Below are positions 7,173 to 15,491 of a stretch of 21,179 nucleotides of DNA, piece by piece. This DNA comes from RECO01 sp050485385 (GTDB lineage Bacteria > Pseudomonadota > Alphaproteobacteria > Geminicoccales > Geminicoccaceae). Numbering within the stretch: the first letter of the stretch is position 1; every line of letters begins with the position of its first letter. Below the pieces are notes generated by a model. That model saw nothing but the letters and a program-made list of their open reading frames with translations. It ran no database searches and was not told where the DNA came from. The position numbers and the translations under genes are program-made. The stretch covers positions 1 to 21,179 of the forward strand of contig JBJHBG010000085.1 of NCBI GenBank assembly GCA_050485385.1. Reading direction: 5' to 3'.

Positions 7173-7987
7173 GCCCAGGGCTCCACGCCGATCACGAAGA
7201 GACCGAGGCGCTCGGCCCGCCGTGCCAGCACGTCCGCCTGGGCGACGAGGGTGTGGCCCGCCTCGACGGCGATGCCGCGCAGGCCCGCGGCGGCGGCGGC
7301 CTCCACGGTGGCGGGGCCGATGGTCGGCAGGTCGACGCGACGCTCCTGGCCGAGCTTGCGGCCCTTCACCAGCACACCGCCGGGCCCCTTGCGTCGGAGG
7401 CCCCCGCAGCGGGCGAGCAGCGCGTCGGTGCCCTCCACGGCCTCGACGCCCAGGACGAGCTGTCCCTGCACCACCACGGCTTGGCCGACGTCGGTGCGGC
7501 CGAGCGCGTGGGCGACCTCGGCGCCGCGGCGGATGTCGGCGAGGGCGGCTTCGTCCGGGGGCGGGCCGGCGACGAGACCCTCGGGCGCCAGCAGCTGGCG
7601 GGCCAGTTCGTCGGCGCCGACCACACGAAAGCCCTCGCCCTCCAACTCGGCCACGATCAGCCGCAACAGCCGGTCGTCGCCGGCATCGGCGGTACCCAGC
7701 CGGGCGAGCATGGCGAGGGCTCGGCGATCGAGGGCCACGGCCGCGAGCGACGGCCGGCCGACCTTGCCGATCATGCAGACTTCGTCGCAGCCGTGGTGGT
7801 GCAGGAGCGCGAGCGTGCGCCCGACCGCGCCGAGGCGGACCCATTCGTGCGGGTAGGGGTTGAGCCAAGTCGGGTCCGCATGGCCGGCGAAGGCGATCAC
7901 CACGACCTCGCGCCCGCTCCGACGTGCGGCTTCCGCGACGACCGGCGGCAGGCTGCCGCCGCCGGCGAGAATGCCGACCCGCGGCAC
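7169..7987 (-). CDS. lpxI: UDP-2,3-diacylglucosamine pyrophosphatase, LpxI type
   Basis: This enzyme cleaves UDP-2,3-diacylglucosamine to lipid X and UMP, the step done by LpxH in enterobacteria. LpxI is the unrelated version typical of Alphaproteobacteria. The N-terminal LAGGGSLPPVVAEAA is the family signature. The later segment GRPSLAAVALDR and the C-terminal AGHTLVAQADVLARRAERLGLFVIGV also fit. I chose GTG at 7987, which gives 272 residues, starts four bases after the lpxA stop and puts the motif near residue 7. An earlier GTG at 8026 would add 13 low-complexity residues and overlap lpxA by 35 bp. It has AAGGA upstream but at a long 11-base spacing. Which start is used is uncertain. Confidence 0.92.
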   Translation of the reverse strand: MPRVGILAGGGSLPPVVAEAARRSGREVVVIAFAGHADPTWLNPYPHEWVRLGAVGRTLALLHHHGCDEVCMIGKVGRPSLAAVALDRRALAMLARLGTADAGDDRLLRLIVAELEGEGFRVVGADELARQLLAPEGLVAGPPPDEAALADIRRGAEVAHALGRTDVGQAVVVQGQLVLGVEAVEGTDALLARCGGLRRKGPGGVLVKGRKLGQERRVDLPTIGPATVEAAAAAGLRGIAVEAGHTLVAQADVLARRAERLGLFVIGVEPWA

Positions 7988-7991
7988 CGGC

Positions 7992-8795
7992 CTAGCGCTT
8001 GCCGGTTGCGGGCTGGATGATCTCACGGTGGCCGCGGTCCTTGATGAAGGCGACGATCTCCATCACGCGCGGCTGATCGGCGTAGACTTCCGCCACCTCC
8101 ATGAGCCGGTCGGCGAACGCGCCGCGCTCGTCGACGAAGAGCTGGCGAAAGGCGTTGCGCATGACGCGCAGGTCCCCCGGTCCGACGCCGCGACGGCGCA
8201 ACCCGACGAGGTTGAGCCCGGCCAGGATGGCGCGATCCCCCATGACGAGGCCGTAGGGGATGACGTCGCCCTCGACGCCGGTCAGGCCGCCGACCATCGC
8301 CGTCGGCCCGATGCGTACGAACTGATGCACGGCCGAAAGGCCGCCCAGATAGGCGTGGTCGCCGACCGTGACATGGCCGCCGAGGGTGGCGTTGTTGGCC
8401 ATGATGACGTGGTTGCCGATGCGGCAGTCGTGGGCGACGTGGGTCGCCGCCATGAACAGGTTGTGGTCGCCCACCTCGGTGAGGCCGCGGCCCTGCACGG
8501 TGCCGGGATGCATGGTCACGTGCTCGCGGATGCGGTTGGCGGCACCGATCTTCAGCTCGGTGGGCTCGCCGGCATATTTCAGGTCCTGCGGTGGGTGGCC
8601 GAGGGCGGCGAACGGGTAGACGACGGTGCCGTCGCCGACCGAGGTGCGGCCGACCACGGAGACGTGGCTGACGAGTTCGACCTCCTCGCCGAGCACCACG
8701 CCGGCACCGACGATGCAGTATGGACCGATGCGGACGCTCTCGCCGAGCCGCGCCTCGGGATCGACCAGGGCGGTCGGGTGGATGTCCCGCGCCAT
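7992..8795 (-). CDS. lpxA: Acyl-ACP:UDP-N-acetylglucosamine O-acyltransferase
   Basis: A 267-residue cytosolic trimer that transfers a 3-hydroxyacyl chain from ACP to the 3-OH of UDP-GlcNAc, the first step of lipid A synthesis. The first two-thirds are hexapeptide repeats forming a left-handed beta helix (IHPTALVDP, LGESVRIGPY and so on). The catalytic His is H122 in THVAHDC (118-124), matching the AHDC context around H125 in E. coli. The C-terminal helical domain with NLVGLRRRG is also typical. The length matches E. coli LpxA (262). It starts four bases after the fabZ stop and is followed directly by lpxI. Confidence 0.97.
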   Translation of the reverse strand: MARDIHPTALVDPEARLGESVRIGPYCIVGAGVVLGEEVELVSHVSVVGRTSVGDGTVVYPFAALGHPPQDLKYAGEPTELKIGAANRIREHVTMHPGTVQGRGLTEVGDHNLFMAATHVAHDCRIGNHVIMANNATLGGHVTVGDHAYLGGLSAVHQFVRIGPTAMVGGLTGVEGDVIPYGLVMGDRAILAGLNLVGLRRRGVGPGDLRVMRNAFRQLFVDERGAFADRLMEVAEVYADQPRVMEIVAFIKDRGHREIIQPATGKR

Positions 8796-8799
8796 GCGC

Positions 8800-9270
8800 T
8801 CAGTCGTCCATGATCATGGCGGAGAACGTCGCTTCGGCGACCACGCGATCCTCGACCTTCGCCTTGCCCTCGAACTTGAAGACCGACATGCGCGAGCGCA
8901 GGAGCTTGACCTCGATGCGGAGCTGATCGCCCGGGATGACCGGTGCCCGGAACCGCGCGCTGTCGATGGTCATGAAGTAGACCAGCTTGCCTTCGGCCTT
9001 GGGGCCGAGCGTGGCGCCGACGAGGACGCCCGCCGTCTGCGCCATCGATTCGACGATCAGCACGCCGGGCATCACCGGCCGCCTGGGGAAGTGACCCTGG
9101 AAGTAGGGCTCGGTGATGGTCACGTTCTTAATGCCGACGGCGCTCTCGCCGACGCGGACGTCGACGACGCGGTCGATCAACAGAAAAGGATAGCGGTGCG
9201 GAATCTTCCGCATGATGCCGTCGAGGTCGATCTCGTACGGCTCACTTACTGCAGCGACGGCATCCGTCAT
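8800..9270 (-). CDS. fabZ: 3-hydroxyacyl-ACP dehydratase
   Basis: A 156-residue hot-dog-fold enzyme that dehydrates 3-hydroxyacyl-ACP in fatty-acid elongation. It competes with LpxA and LpxD for the same hydroxyacyl-ACP, which explains its place among the lpx genes. The N-terminal IPHRYPFLLIDRV (23-35) and the active-site stretch GHFPRRPVMPGVLIVESMAQ (from 59) are classic, with catalytic H60 and E74. The ATG at 9270 gives a normal length for the family. The open frame extends further upstream into lpxD, but similarity does not. It is 23 bp from lpxD and four bases from lpxA. Confidence 0.97.
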   Translation of the reverse strand: MTDAVAAVSEPYEIDLDGIMRKIPHRYPFLLIDRVVDVRVGESAVGIKNVTITEPYFQGHFPRRPVMPGVLIVESMAQTAGVLVGATLGPKAEGKLVYFMTIDSARFRAPVIPGDQLRIEVKLLRSRMSVFKFEGKAKVEDRVVAEATFSAMIMDD

Positions 9271-9293
9271 GGTCTCGTCCAACACCAGCGTCC

Positions 9294-10304
9294 TCACTTG
9301 CGCCGCCCGAGGCGTCCGATCGCCACGATCTGCCGCCGCCAATCCTTGGCAGGCAGCGCCGGCGCGCCACCGTAGTCGCGATCGCCCTCGAGATCTCGGA
9401 TCACCGCCGTCCGCGCCGCGAGCCGTGCGCCAGGCCCGATCGTCAGATGGCCGGCGATCCCGCACTGCGCCGCGACGACGACATGATGGCCGAGTTCGAC
9501 ACTGCCTGAGATACCGCTCTGTGCCACCACGACGCAATGCTCACCAATGACGACGTTGTGCGCGATCTGCACCAGATTGTCGATCTTGGTACCGCTGCCG
9601 ATCACCGTGTCACCGAGCGCGCCGCGGTCGATGGTGGTGTTGGCGCCGATCTCCACGTCGTCGCCGACGAGCACGCGGCCGAGCTGCGGCACCTTGCCGT
9701 GCTCGATGCCGAGCGCGTAGCCGAAGCCGTCCTGGCCGATGCGCACGCCCGGGTGCAGCGCCGTCCGCGCGCCGACGAGGCAATGGCTGAGGGTCGCCCC
9801 GGCGCCGACGACGCAGTTCGGCCCGAGAATGCAGCGCCGGCCGATGACCGCATTGGCGCCGATCCGGCAGCCGTCGCCGAGTTCGACCTCCGCCTCGATC
9901 ACCGCACCCGGCGCCACGCTGACCCCGTCGCCGAGCCGCGCCGTGGGATCGACGTGGGCGCCGGCGGCGATGCCGTCGCCGGGCCGTTCCGTCCGGGGAT
10001 AGAAGAGCTGGGCCACGGCGGCGTAGGCCCGATAGGGCTCCAGTGCCACCAGCAGGTCCTTGCCGGCCGGCACGAGGTCACGGTCGCCGTCGCGCACGAT
10101 CACCGCGCCGGCGCGGGTGACGGCGAGCGCCGCCCTCAGCCGTCGGCTGTCGAAGAACGCGAGTTGGTCCGGTGTGGCGAGGTCCAGCGAGGCCACGTCC
10201 TCGATCCACCGCTCGCCGTCGCCCTCCAGCCGGGCACCGGCCCGCTGGGCGACGAAGGCGAGGCGAAACGGGCCCGCGCGATCGAAGAACCGGGGATCGG
10301 CCAA
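9294..10304 (-). CDS. lpxD: UDP-3-O-(3-hydroxyacyl)glucosamine N-acyltransferase
   Basis: A 336-residue cytosolic trimer that adds the second 3-hydroxyacyl chain, at the 2-amino group of UDP-3-O-acylglucosamine. An N-terminal uridine-binding domain (about 1-105, with DQLAFFDS) precedes a long left-handed beta helix (about 110-315) with the signature HPGVRIGQDGFGYA (184-197). The likely catalytic His is H249 in DNLVQIAHN, and a second conserved His is H286 in CGIAGH. The start is TTG at 10304, set by GGGAG seven bases upstream inside the end of ompH. No ATG lies nearby in frame. The length matches E. coli LpxD (341). Confidence 0.96.
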   Translation of the reverse strand: MADPRFFDRAGPFRLAFVAQRAGARLEGDGERWIEDVASLDLATPDQLAFFDSRRLRAALAVTRAGAVIVRDGDRDLVPAGKDLLVALEPYRAYAAVAQLFYPRTERPGDGIAAGAHVDPTARLGDGVSVAPGAVIEAEVELGDGCRIGANAVIGRRCILGPNCVVGAGATLSHCLVGARTALHPGVRIGQDGFGYALGIEHGKVPQLGRVLVGDDVEIGANTTIDRGALGDTVIGSGTKIDNLVQIAHNVVIGEHCVVVAQSGISGSVELGHHVVVAAQCGIAGHLTIGPGARLAARTAVIRDLEGDRDYGGAPALPAKDWRRQIVAIGRLGRRK

Positions 10305-10308
10305 GGCG

Positions 10309-10872
10309 TCACTCCCGCGGCAAAGGGATGGGGACGGTCGGCAGCCGCTCGTCGAGCGCCGTCATGACCTCGGCCGTGAGGTCGATGTCGGGCGTGAACA
10401 CGAGCACGTCGGAGCGCGGCAGCACGACGTTGAAGGCGTAGACGTCGCCCAGGTCGTTCATCACCTCGACGATCTCGTCGCGCACCCGCTGAAAGGCCTC
10501 GGCCGAGGCCTCGTCGAGGGTGCGTCGGCGCTCCTGCACGAGCCGTTGGACCGTCGCCACCTCGGCCTCGAACTCGCGGCGCCGATCACGATAGGCTTCG
10601 GCGCTCAAGCCCGCGCGTTCGTCGTTCAAGGCGCTGTCGGCCGCTTCCAGCCGCTCCCGCTGCTCACCGATCTCCTGCTCGAAACGGACGCGGAGGTCCT
10701 CGACCTGTCGCCTGATGCTCTGGGCGGCGAGGCTCTCGCGCAGGACGCGCTGATAGTCGATGATCGCCACGACGGCGGGCGGCAGGGGCGGGGGGCTATC
10801 GGCGGCGACGGTCGGCGGCGTGCCGAAGCCGACTGCGAGGCAGAGCATCCACGGCAGGGCGAGCCGGCGCAT
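10309..10872 (-). CDS. OmpH/Skp-family periplasmic chaperone
   Basis: A 187-residue protein predicted to carry unfolded outer-membrane proteins across the periplasm to BamA. It has a Sec signal peptide (MRRLALPW, then a hydrophobic core, with likely cleavage after TVAA near residue 24). A short strand, VVAIIDYQRVLRE, marks the start of the OmpH domain. A long charged helical region (about 50-140, rich in Glu, Arg and Gln) forms the coiled-coil arms expected of Skp. The C-terminal LPRSDVLVFTPDIDLTAEVMTALDE closes the body domain, as in other OmpH proteins. The length is slightly above E. coli Skp (161). It sits seven bases after bamA and four before lpxD, the usual position. Confidence 0.88.
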   Translation of the reverse strand: MRRLALPWMLCLAVGFGTPPTVAADSPPPLPPAVVAIIDYQRVLRESLAAQSIRRQVEDLRVRFEQEIGEQRERLEAADSALNDERAGLSAEAYRDRRREFEAEVATVQRLVQERRRTLDEASAEAFQRVRDEIVEVMNDLGDVYAFNVVLPRSDVLVFTPDIDLTAEVMTALDERLPTVPIPLPRE

Positions 10873-10879
10873 GGGCTGC

Positions 10880-13150
10880 TCAGAACCTCGTGCCGAAGGA
10901 GAAGCGGAAGAACTCGGTCTCGTCCAGGTCGTCCTTGACCACCGCCTGACCGAAGTCGAGCGACAAGGGACCGAAGGGCGAGAGCCAGGACAGGCCGACG
11001 CCGGTCGTGACCCGGAGGTTGCCGCTGTCGACGAGGGTCGGCCCCGAGACGTCGATGTCGGTGAGTGTGCCCGCGTCGACGAAGGCGCGGCCGAAGAAGC
11101 GCAGATCCTCGGGCAGGCCGAGCGGGAAGCGCACCTCTGCCGTGCCGACGTAGTAGGCATTGCCGCCGAGTGCGTCGCGCGTCTGCGAATCGCGCGGACC
11201 GATGCCGCCGACCGCGAACCCGCGGAAGTCGTTGCCGCCGACGAAATAGCGGTTGGACAGTCGGACGTCGTCGCCGATGCCGAACACGTAGCCGCCGAGA
11301 ATGCGGAAATTCGCCACCACTTGGTCGCCGATGATGGGCTGGTAGTACGACGCGGTGACCTCTTGGCTGAGGAAGGTGCGGTCGCCGCCGAGGCCGGCGA
11401 AGTCCTGATCCAGACGTAGGACGTAGCCCTCGTTGGGGAGTTGGAAGTTGTCGCGCCGGTCGATCAGGAAGGTCTGGCCGATGGCCGAGGTGATCGACGA
11501 GCCGCGCTCGTCGGCGATGAAGACCGAGGCGTCGCTGCGAACGCTGCGGATGTCGTCGTCGCGCAGGGTGTAGCGGACGGTGTGACTGACGTTGCGGGTG
11601 AGCGGATAGGTGCCGCGCAGGACGAAGCCCGTGTTGCGCTCGTCGAACGACGATTCGTCCTGGAAGTCGGTTTCCCGGCTGAAGACGTCGATGCCGCCGT
11701 CGATCTCGTAGCCGAGGAGGTAGGGCTCGGTATAGCTGAGGTCGAGGTCCTGACGGCGACCGGAGATCGTGAAGCTGACACGGACGGCACGACCGGTGCC
11801 CAGCAGGTTGCGCTCGCTGAAGGTGATCTGGCCGAGGGGGCCGTCGGTGGTCGAAAAGCCCGCACCGAAGGCAAGCTCGCCAGTGGACTGCTCCTCCACC
11901 TCGATCTCGATGACGATGCGGTCCGGCGCACTGCCCTGCCGCGTCCGCATGTCGACCCGCGAGAAGAAGGCGAGGCGCTGGATACGTCGCTCGGATTCAC
12001 GGAGCAGCGCCGAATTGAACGCGTCGCCCTCGGCCAGCAGGAGCTCGCGCCGGACCACTTCGTCGAGGGTGCGCAGGTTGTTGATGATGTCGATGCGCTC
12101 GACGTAGACGCGCGGCCCTTCGTTGACCACGAAGGTGATGTCGACGGCGCGGTCCTCGATGTTGCGGCGGAGCTGGGGGTCGATCTCGACGAACGCGTAG
12201 CCGAGCTGGCTGACGCGCTCGACCATGGCCTGGATCGTCGCCTCCACGTCCGAGGCCCGATAGGTCTGACCGGTGCGGAAGCGCACGGCTCCCTCGAGTT
12301 CCGCGGGGTCCAGATCGCGGATGCGGCTTTCCACGCCGATCTCGCCGAAACGGTACCGCTCGCCCTCGTCGACGGTGAAGGTGATGAAGAAGCCGTCGCC
12401 CTCGGGCGTCAGTTCGGCGATGGCCGAGCGTACCTGGAAGTCGACGAAGCCACGGTCGTAGTAGAACCGGCGCAGGAGTTCCTCGTCGAAGGCGAGGCGG
12501 TCGGGGTCGTAGGTGTCCGACGTCGTGAAGATCTTCCAGAAACGGGCTTCCGTGGTCTGGATGACCTCGCGGAGCCGGGCATCGCTGAAGTTCTCGTTGC
12601 CGACGAAGCTGATGCCGCTGATCTGGGTGAGCGGGCCCTCCAGGATCTCGAAGACGAGGTCGATGCGGTTCTGGTCCAACTCGATGATCTGCGGTTCGAC
12701 CGTGGCGCCGTAGCGCCCGGTGCGGCGGTAGATCTCGAGGATGCGGGCGACCGCCGTCTGCACCTGGGCGCGGCTGAAGACCTCGCGTGGGCGCAGGTCG
12801 ATCTCGCTCGCCAGGACGGCGTCGTCGATCCGCCGATTGCCCTCGAAGGCGATGCGGTTGATGAACGGGTTCTCCTCGACGGCCACGACCAGCACGTCGC
12901 CGTCGCGCTCGAGGCGGACGTCCTCGAACAGCCCGGTCGCGAACAGCGCGCGCAGCGAGGCGTCGAGCGCGCTGGGGTCGAACGAGTCGCCGATGCCGAC
13001 GGTGAGGTAGGTCTCGACGAACGCCGCTTCGATCCGTTCGTTCCCCTCGACGCGGATATCGGCGATCGTCCCCGTCGTCTGCGCCATGGCGTTGGGGGAC
13101 ACCAAAAGAGCCAGCCCGAGCGCCAGCACCAACCAAGCCCGATGGGCCAT
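10880..13150 (-). CDS. bamA: Outer-membrane protein assembly factor BamA
   Basis: A 756-residue Omp85 protein, the core of the BAM complex that folds beta-barrel proteins into the outer membrane. A signal peptide ends after NAMA (residue 23). Five POTRA domains follow at about 27-93, 94-174, 175-263, 266-344 and 347-420, each with a pattern such as IRVEGNERI or ISFVGNENF. The barrel covers about 425-756. The loop-6 signature FRGF is at 642-645 and the chain ends in an aromatic residue (FSFGTRF). I chose ATG 13150 because GGGAGAGG lies just upstream and the signal peptide then starts cleanly. An in-frame start 21 bases earlier is less suitable. It lies between rseP and ompH, as in many Proteobacteria. 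Confidence 0.97.
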   Translation of the reverse strand: MAHRAWLVLALGLALLVSPNAMAQTTGTIADIRVEGNERIEAAFVETYLTVGIGDSFDPSALDASLRALFATGLFEDVRLERDGDVLVVAVEENPFINRIAFEGNRRIDDAVLASEIDLRPREVFSRAQVQTAVARILEIYRRTGRYGATVEPQIIELDQNRIDLVFEILEGPLTQISGISFVGNENFSDARLREVIQTTEARFWKIFTTSDTYDPDRLAFDEELLRRFYYDRGFVDFQVRSAIAELTPEGDGFFITFTVDEGERYRFGEIGVESRIRDLDPAELEGAVRFRTGQTYRASDVEATIQAMVERVSQLGYAFVEIDPQLRRNIEDRAVDITFVVNEGPRVYVERIDIINNLRTLDEVVRRELLLAEGDAFNSALLRESERRIQRLAFFSRVDMRTRQGSAPDRIVIEIEVEEQSTGELAFGAGFSTTDGPLGQITFSERNLLGTGRAVRVSFTISGRRQDLDLSYTEPYLLGYEIDGGIDVFSRETDFQDESSFDERNTGFVLRGTYPLTRNVSHTVRYTLRDDDIRSVRSDASVFIADERGSSITSAIGQTFLIDRRDNFQLPNEGYVLRLDQDFAGLGGDRTFLSQEVTASYYQPIIGDQVVANFRILGGYVFGIGDDVRLSNRYFVGGNDFRGFAVGGIGPRDSQTRDALGGNAYYVGTAEVRFPLGLPEDLRFFGRAFVDAGTLTDIDVSGPTLVDSGNLRVTTGVGLSWLSPFGPLSLDFGQAVVKDDLDETEFFRFSFGTRF

Positions 13151-13187
13151 CGACCTCTCCCGCAAGCCCAAGCCCCGGGCGGGGTGC

Positions 13188-14285
13188 TCAGTTCCCCGGC
13201 AGATAGCGCATGATGTCGTTCCACGTCACGAACACCATGAGCCCGAGCACCAAGGCGAGCCCGACGCGAAACGCAATTTCCTGCACACGCTCGGCCAACG
13301 GACGACCCCGCACCGCTTCGACGGCGTACATCACCAGATGCCCGCCGTCGAGCATCGGGATGGGAAAAAGATTTATGAGCCCGAGGTTTACGGAAAGAAC
13401 CACGATCAACCACGTGAACTCGGCGACACCCAGGCGCGCGGCCTCGCCGGACAGCTCGGCGATGCGCAACGGCCCGCCGAGTTCGTCCACGCCGCGACTG
13501 CCGGTCAGGATCTGGCCGACGGCGACGAGGATGTCGCCGATCATGCTGACCACCTGCCTGGTCGCGTCGAGCGGGGCGTAGAGCGGGTTGACCCGTTCGA
13601 ACACCGGCGGTGCCGCGACGATACCGATCAAGGGCCGGCTGGCGGCGGCTTCGCCCTCGCCGACCGTTTCCAGCCGCGGCGTCAGGTCGAGGTCGAACAC
13701 GGCGCCCGCGCGGTCGACCAGGAGGGTCAGGGGCTCGCTGCCCGCATCGGCCACGATTCGCTGGAGATCGGCGAAGGTGGCGACCTCGACGCCGTCGATG
13801 GCGAGAATGCGGTCGCCGGCCTCGAGACCGGCGGCGGCCGCCGGCCCGTCGTCGCGCACCTCGCCGACGACCGGCAGGAGGACGGGCCGGCCGGCCAGCG
13901 CGAGCAAGAGGGCCAGGGCCAGGATGGCGAACAGGAAGTTGGCGCCGGGGCCGGCGAAGACGATGGCCATGCGCTGCCACACCGACTTGCCCGGAAAGCT
14001 GGCGTCGAGGTTCCGCGTTCGCGGATCGCTCGTGGCGCTGGTGGCGTCGGCGTCGCCCAGCATCTTGACGTAGCCGCCGAGCGGGATCGCGGCGACCCGC
14101 CAGCGGGTGCCGCTTCGATCCTGCCAGCCGAACAGCTCGGGTCCGAAGCCGATCGAGAAGGCCTCGACATGGACGCCGTTCCTGCGAGCGACCCAGTAGT
14201 GACCCCATTCGTGCACGAACACGACGATGGACAGCACGACCAGGAAGGCCACGACGTAAAGGGGAAACCCGCCGACGAAATCCAT
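13188..14285 (-). CDS. rseP: Site-2 intramembrane zinc metalloprotease RseP
   Basis: A 365-residue inner-membrane protease that cleaves membrane-bound regulators within the bilayer. The relative studied in Caulobacter is MmpA. The zinc motif HEWGH (25-29) lies in the first membrane segment, and the third ligand is Asp313 in the LDGGH motif (312-316) of a late segment. One PDZ domain is visible (about 137-205, GPAAAAGLEAGDRILAIDG). The protein is shorter than the two-PDZ E. coli enzyme (450), as is common in Alphaproteobacteria. GAGGAA precedes the ATG at a good distance. It lies between dxr and bamA, the conserved order. Confidence 0.95.
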   Translation of the reverse strand: MDFVGGFPLYVVAFLVVLSIVVFVHEWGHYWVARRNGVHVEAFSIGFGPELFGWQDRSGTRWRVAAIPLGGYVKMLGDADATSATSDPRTRNLDASFPGKSVWQRMAIVFAGPGANFLFAILALALLLALAGRPVLLPVVGEVRDDGPAAAAGLEAGDRILAIDGVEVATFADLQRIVADAGSEPLTLLVDRAGAVFDLDLTPRLETVGEGEAAASRPLIGIVAAPPVFERVNPLYAPLDATRQVVSMIGDILVAVGQILTGSRGVDELGGPLRIAELSGEAARLGVAEFTWLIVVLSVNLGLINLFPIPMLDGGHLVMYAVEAVRGRPLAERVQEIAFRVGLALVLGLMVFVTWNDIMRYLPGN

Positions 14286-14318
14286 GCACGTTCCTCGAGA
14301 TAAGGCCGGGCGCCGCGT

Positions 14319-15491
14319 TCAGCTTCGGGCGCGGGCGGTGGCGGCAATGGCTGCCTCGGCCGCCCGCCGCGCCGCCGCATCCAGCGCCAGCACGTCGTCG
14401 AGCGTGGCGGGGGCCTTGGTCGCGAGGACCTGCAGGGCCGCCTCCGCTATCGCGGCGATGTCGAGGAAGCGGAGCCGGCCAGCCAGGAAGGCCGCGACCG
14501 CGACCTCGTTCGCCGCGTTCAAGATGGTGGGGGCGCCACCCCCGGTCTGCAAGGCCTCGCGGGCCACGCGCAGCGCGGGAAAGCGCGTCTCGTCCGGGGC
14601 CTCGAACTCGAGCCGGCCGGCGGCGGCGAGGTCGAGCTGCTGGTCGGCGAGGTCGAGACGGTCCGGCCAGGCGAGGGTATGGGCGATCGGCACGCGCATG
14701 TCGGTCGGGCCGAGCTGGGCGAGCTGCGAGCCGTCGGCATACTCGACGATGCCGTGGACGATGGACTGCGGGTGGACGAGCACGCCGAGCTTGGCCGGCG
14801 GCATGGCGAACAGGAGGTGCGCCTCGATCACCTCGAGCCCCTTGTTCATCATGGTCGCGCTGTCGACGGAGATCTTGGCGCCCATCGACCATTTCGGGTG
14901 TGCCACCGCCTGGGCCGGCGTGGCGCGGGCCATCTCCGCCAGCGTCGCCGTCCGGAATGGCCCCCCCGAGGCGGTCAGCGTCAGCCGCCGCACGTGGCTC
15001 GGATCGTGGCCGGCGAGAGCCTGGAAGAGCGCGTTGTGCTCGCTGTCCACCGGCAACAGGGTGGCGCCGGACCGCGCGACCGCGTCGAGCAGGAGCGGCC
15101 CCGAGCAGACCAGCGCCTCCTTGTTGGCAAGCGCCAGGGTGCCGCCGCGTTCGGCCGCGGCCAGGGTGGGGGCGAGGCCGTCGGCGCCGACGATGGCAGC
15201 CATGGTCCAGTCGCTCGTCAAGGCCGCCGCCTCGACCACCGCCGCCGGCCCCGCCGCGGCCTCGACGGCGCGACCGGCCAACCGTTCCTTCAACTCGCGG
15301 TAGCGGCCCGGATCGGCGACGACGGCGAGTTTGGCACCGGTCGCAACGGCGGCTTCGGCCAGGGCCTCCACGCTGCGTCGTGCCGTGAGTGCCACCACCT
15401 CGAAGCGGTCGGGCTGTCGCGCGACGAGGTCCAGGGTGCTGCGGCCGATCGACCCGGTGACGCCGAGGATGGTCAGGCGGCGACGGGTCAT
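14319..15491 (-). CDS. dxr: 1-deoxy-D-xylulose-5-phosphate reductoisomerase
   Basis: A 390-residue cytosolic NADPH-dependent enzyme that makes 2-C-methyl-D-erythritol 4-phosphate, the committed step of the MEP isoprenoid pathway. The NADPH loop GVTGSIG (10-16), LANKEALV (121-128), the metal-binding stretch PVDSEHNALFQ (147-157, ligands D149 and E151), LTASGGPFR, and HPKWSMGAKISVDSATMMNKG with the following EVIEAH all match the family. The length is typical (about 390-400). The ATG overlaps the cdsA stop by four bases (15488-15491) and no separate ribosome site is evident, so translation is probably coupled. Its product feeds UppS, encoded two genes upstream. Confidence 0.97.
   Translation of the reverse strand: MTRRRLTILGVTGSIGRSTLDLVARQPDRFEVVALTARRSVEALAEAAVATGAKLAVVADPGRYRELKERLAGRAVEAAAGPAAVVEAAALTSDWTMAAIVGADGLAPTLAAAERGGTLALANKEALVCSGPLLLDAVARSGATLLPVDSEHNALFQALAGHDPSHVRRLTLTASGGPFRTATLAEMARATPAQAVAHPKWSMGAKISVDSATMMNKGLEVIEAHLLFAMPPAKLGVLVHPQSIVHGIVEYADGSQLAQLGPTDMRVPIAHTLAWPDRLDLADQQLDLAAAGRLEFEAPDETRFPALRVAREALQTGGGAPTILNAANEVAVAAFLAGRLRFLDIAAIAEAALQVLATKAPATLDDVLALDAAARRAAEAAIAATARARS

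Noticed and set aside
7169..8026. Longer LpxI starting at GTG 8026
   Set aside because: It would add 13 low-complexity residues and overlap lpxA by 35 bp, with an AAGGA site at poor spacing. It is not excluded, only less likely.
11441..13213. A 590-codon plus-strand frame opposite bamA
   Set aside because: It is an antisense shadow. BamA has a full signal peptide, POTRA and barrel pattern in the real frame.
12409..14892. An 827-codon minus-strand frame across bamA, rseP and dxr
   Set aside because: It is an out-of-frame shadow with an Arg/Pro/Ala-rich sequence and no motif. The real genes in the other frame match known families end to end.
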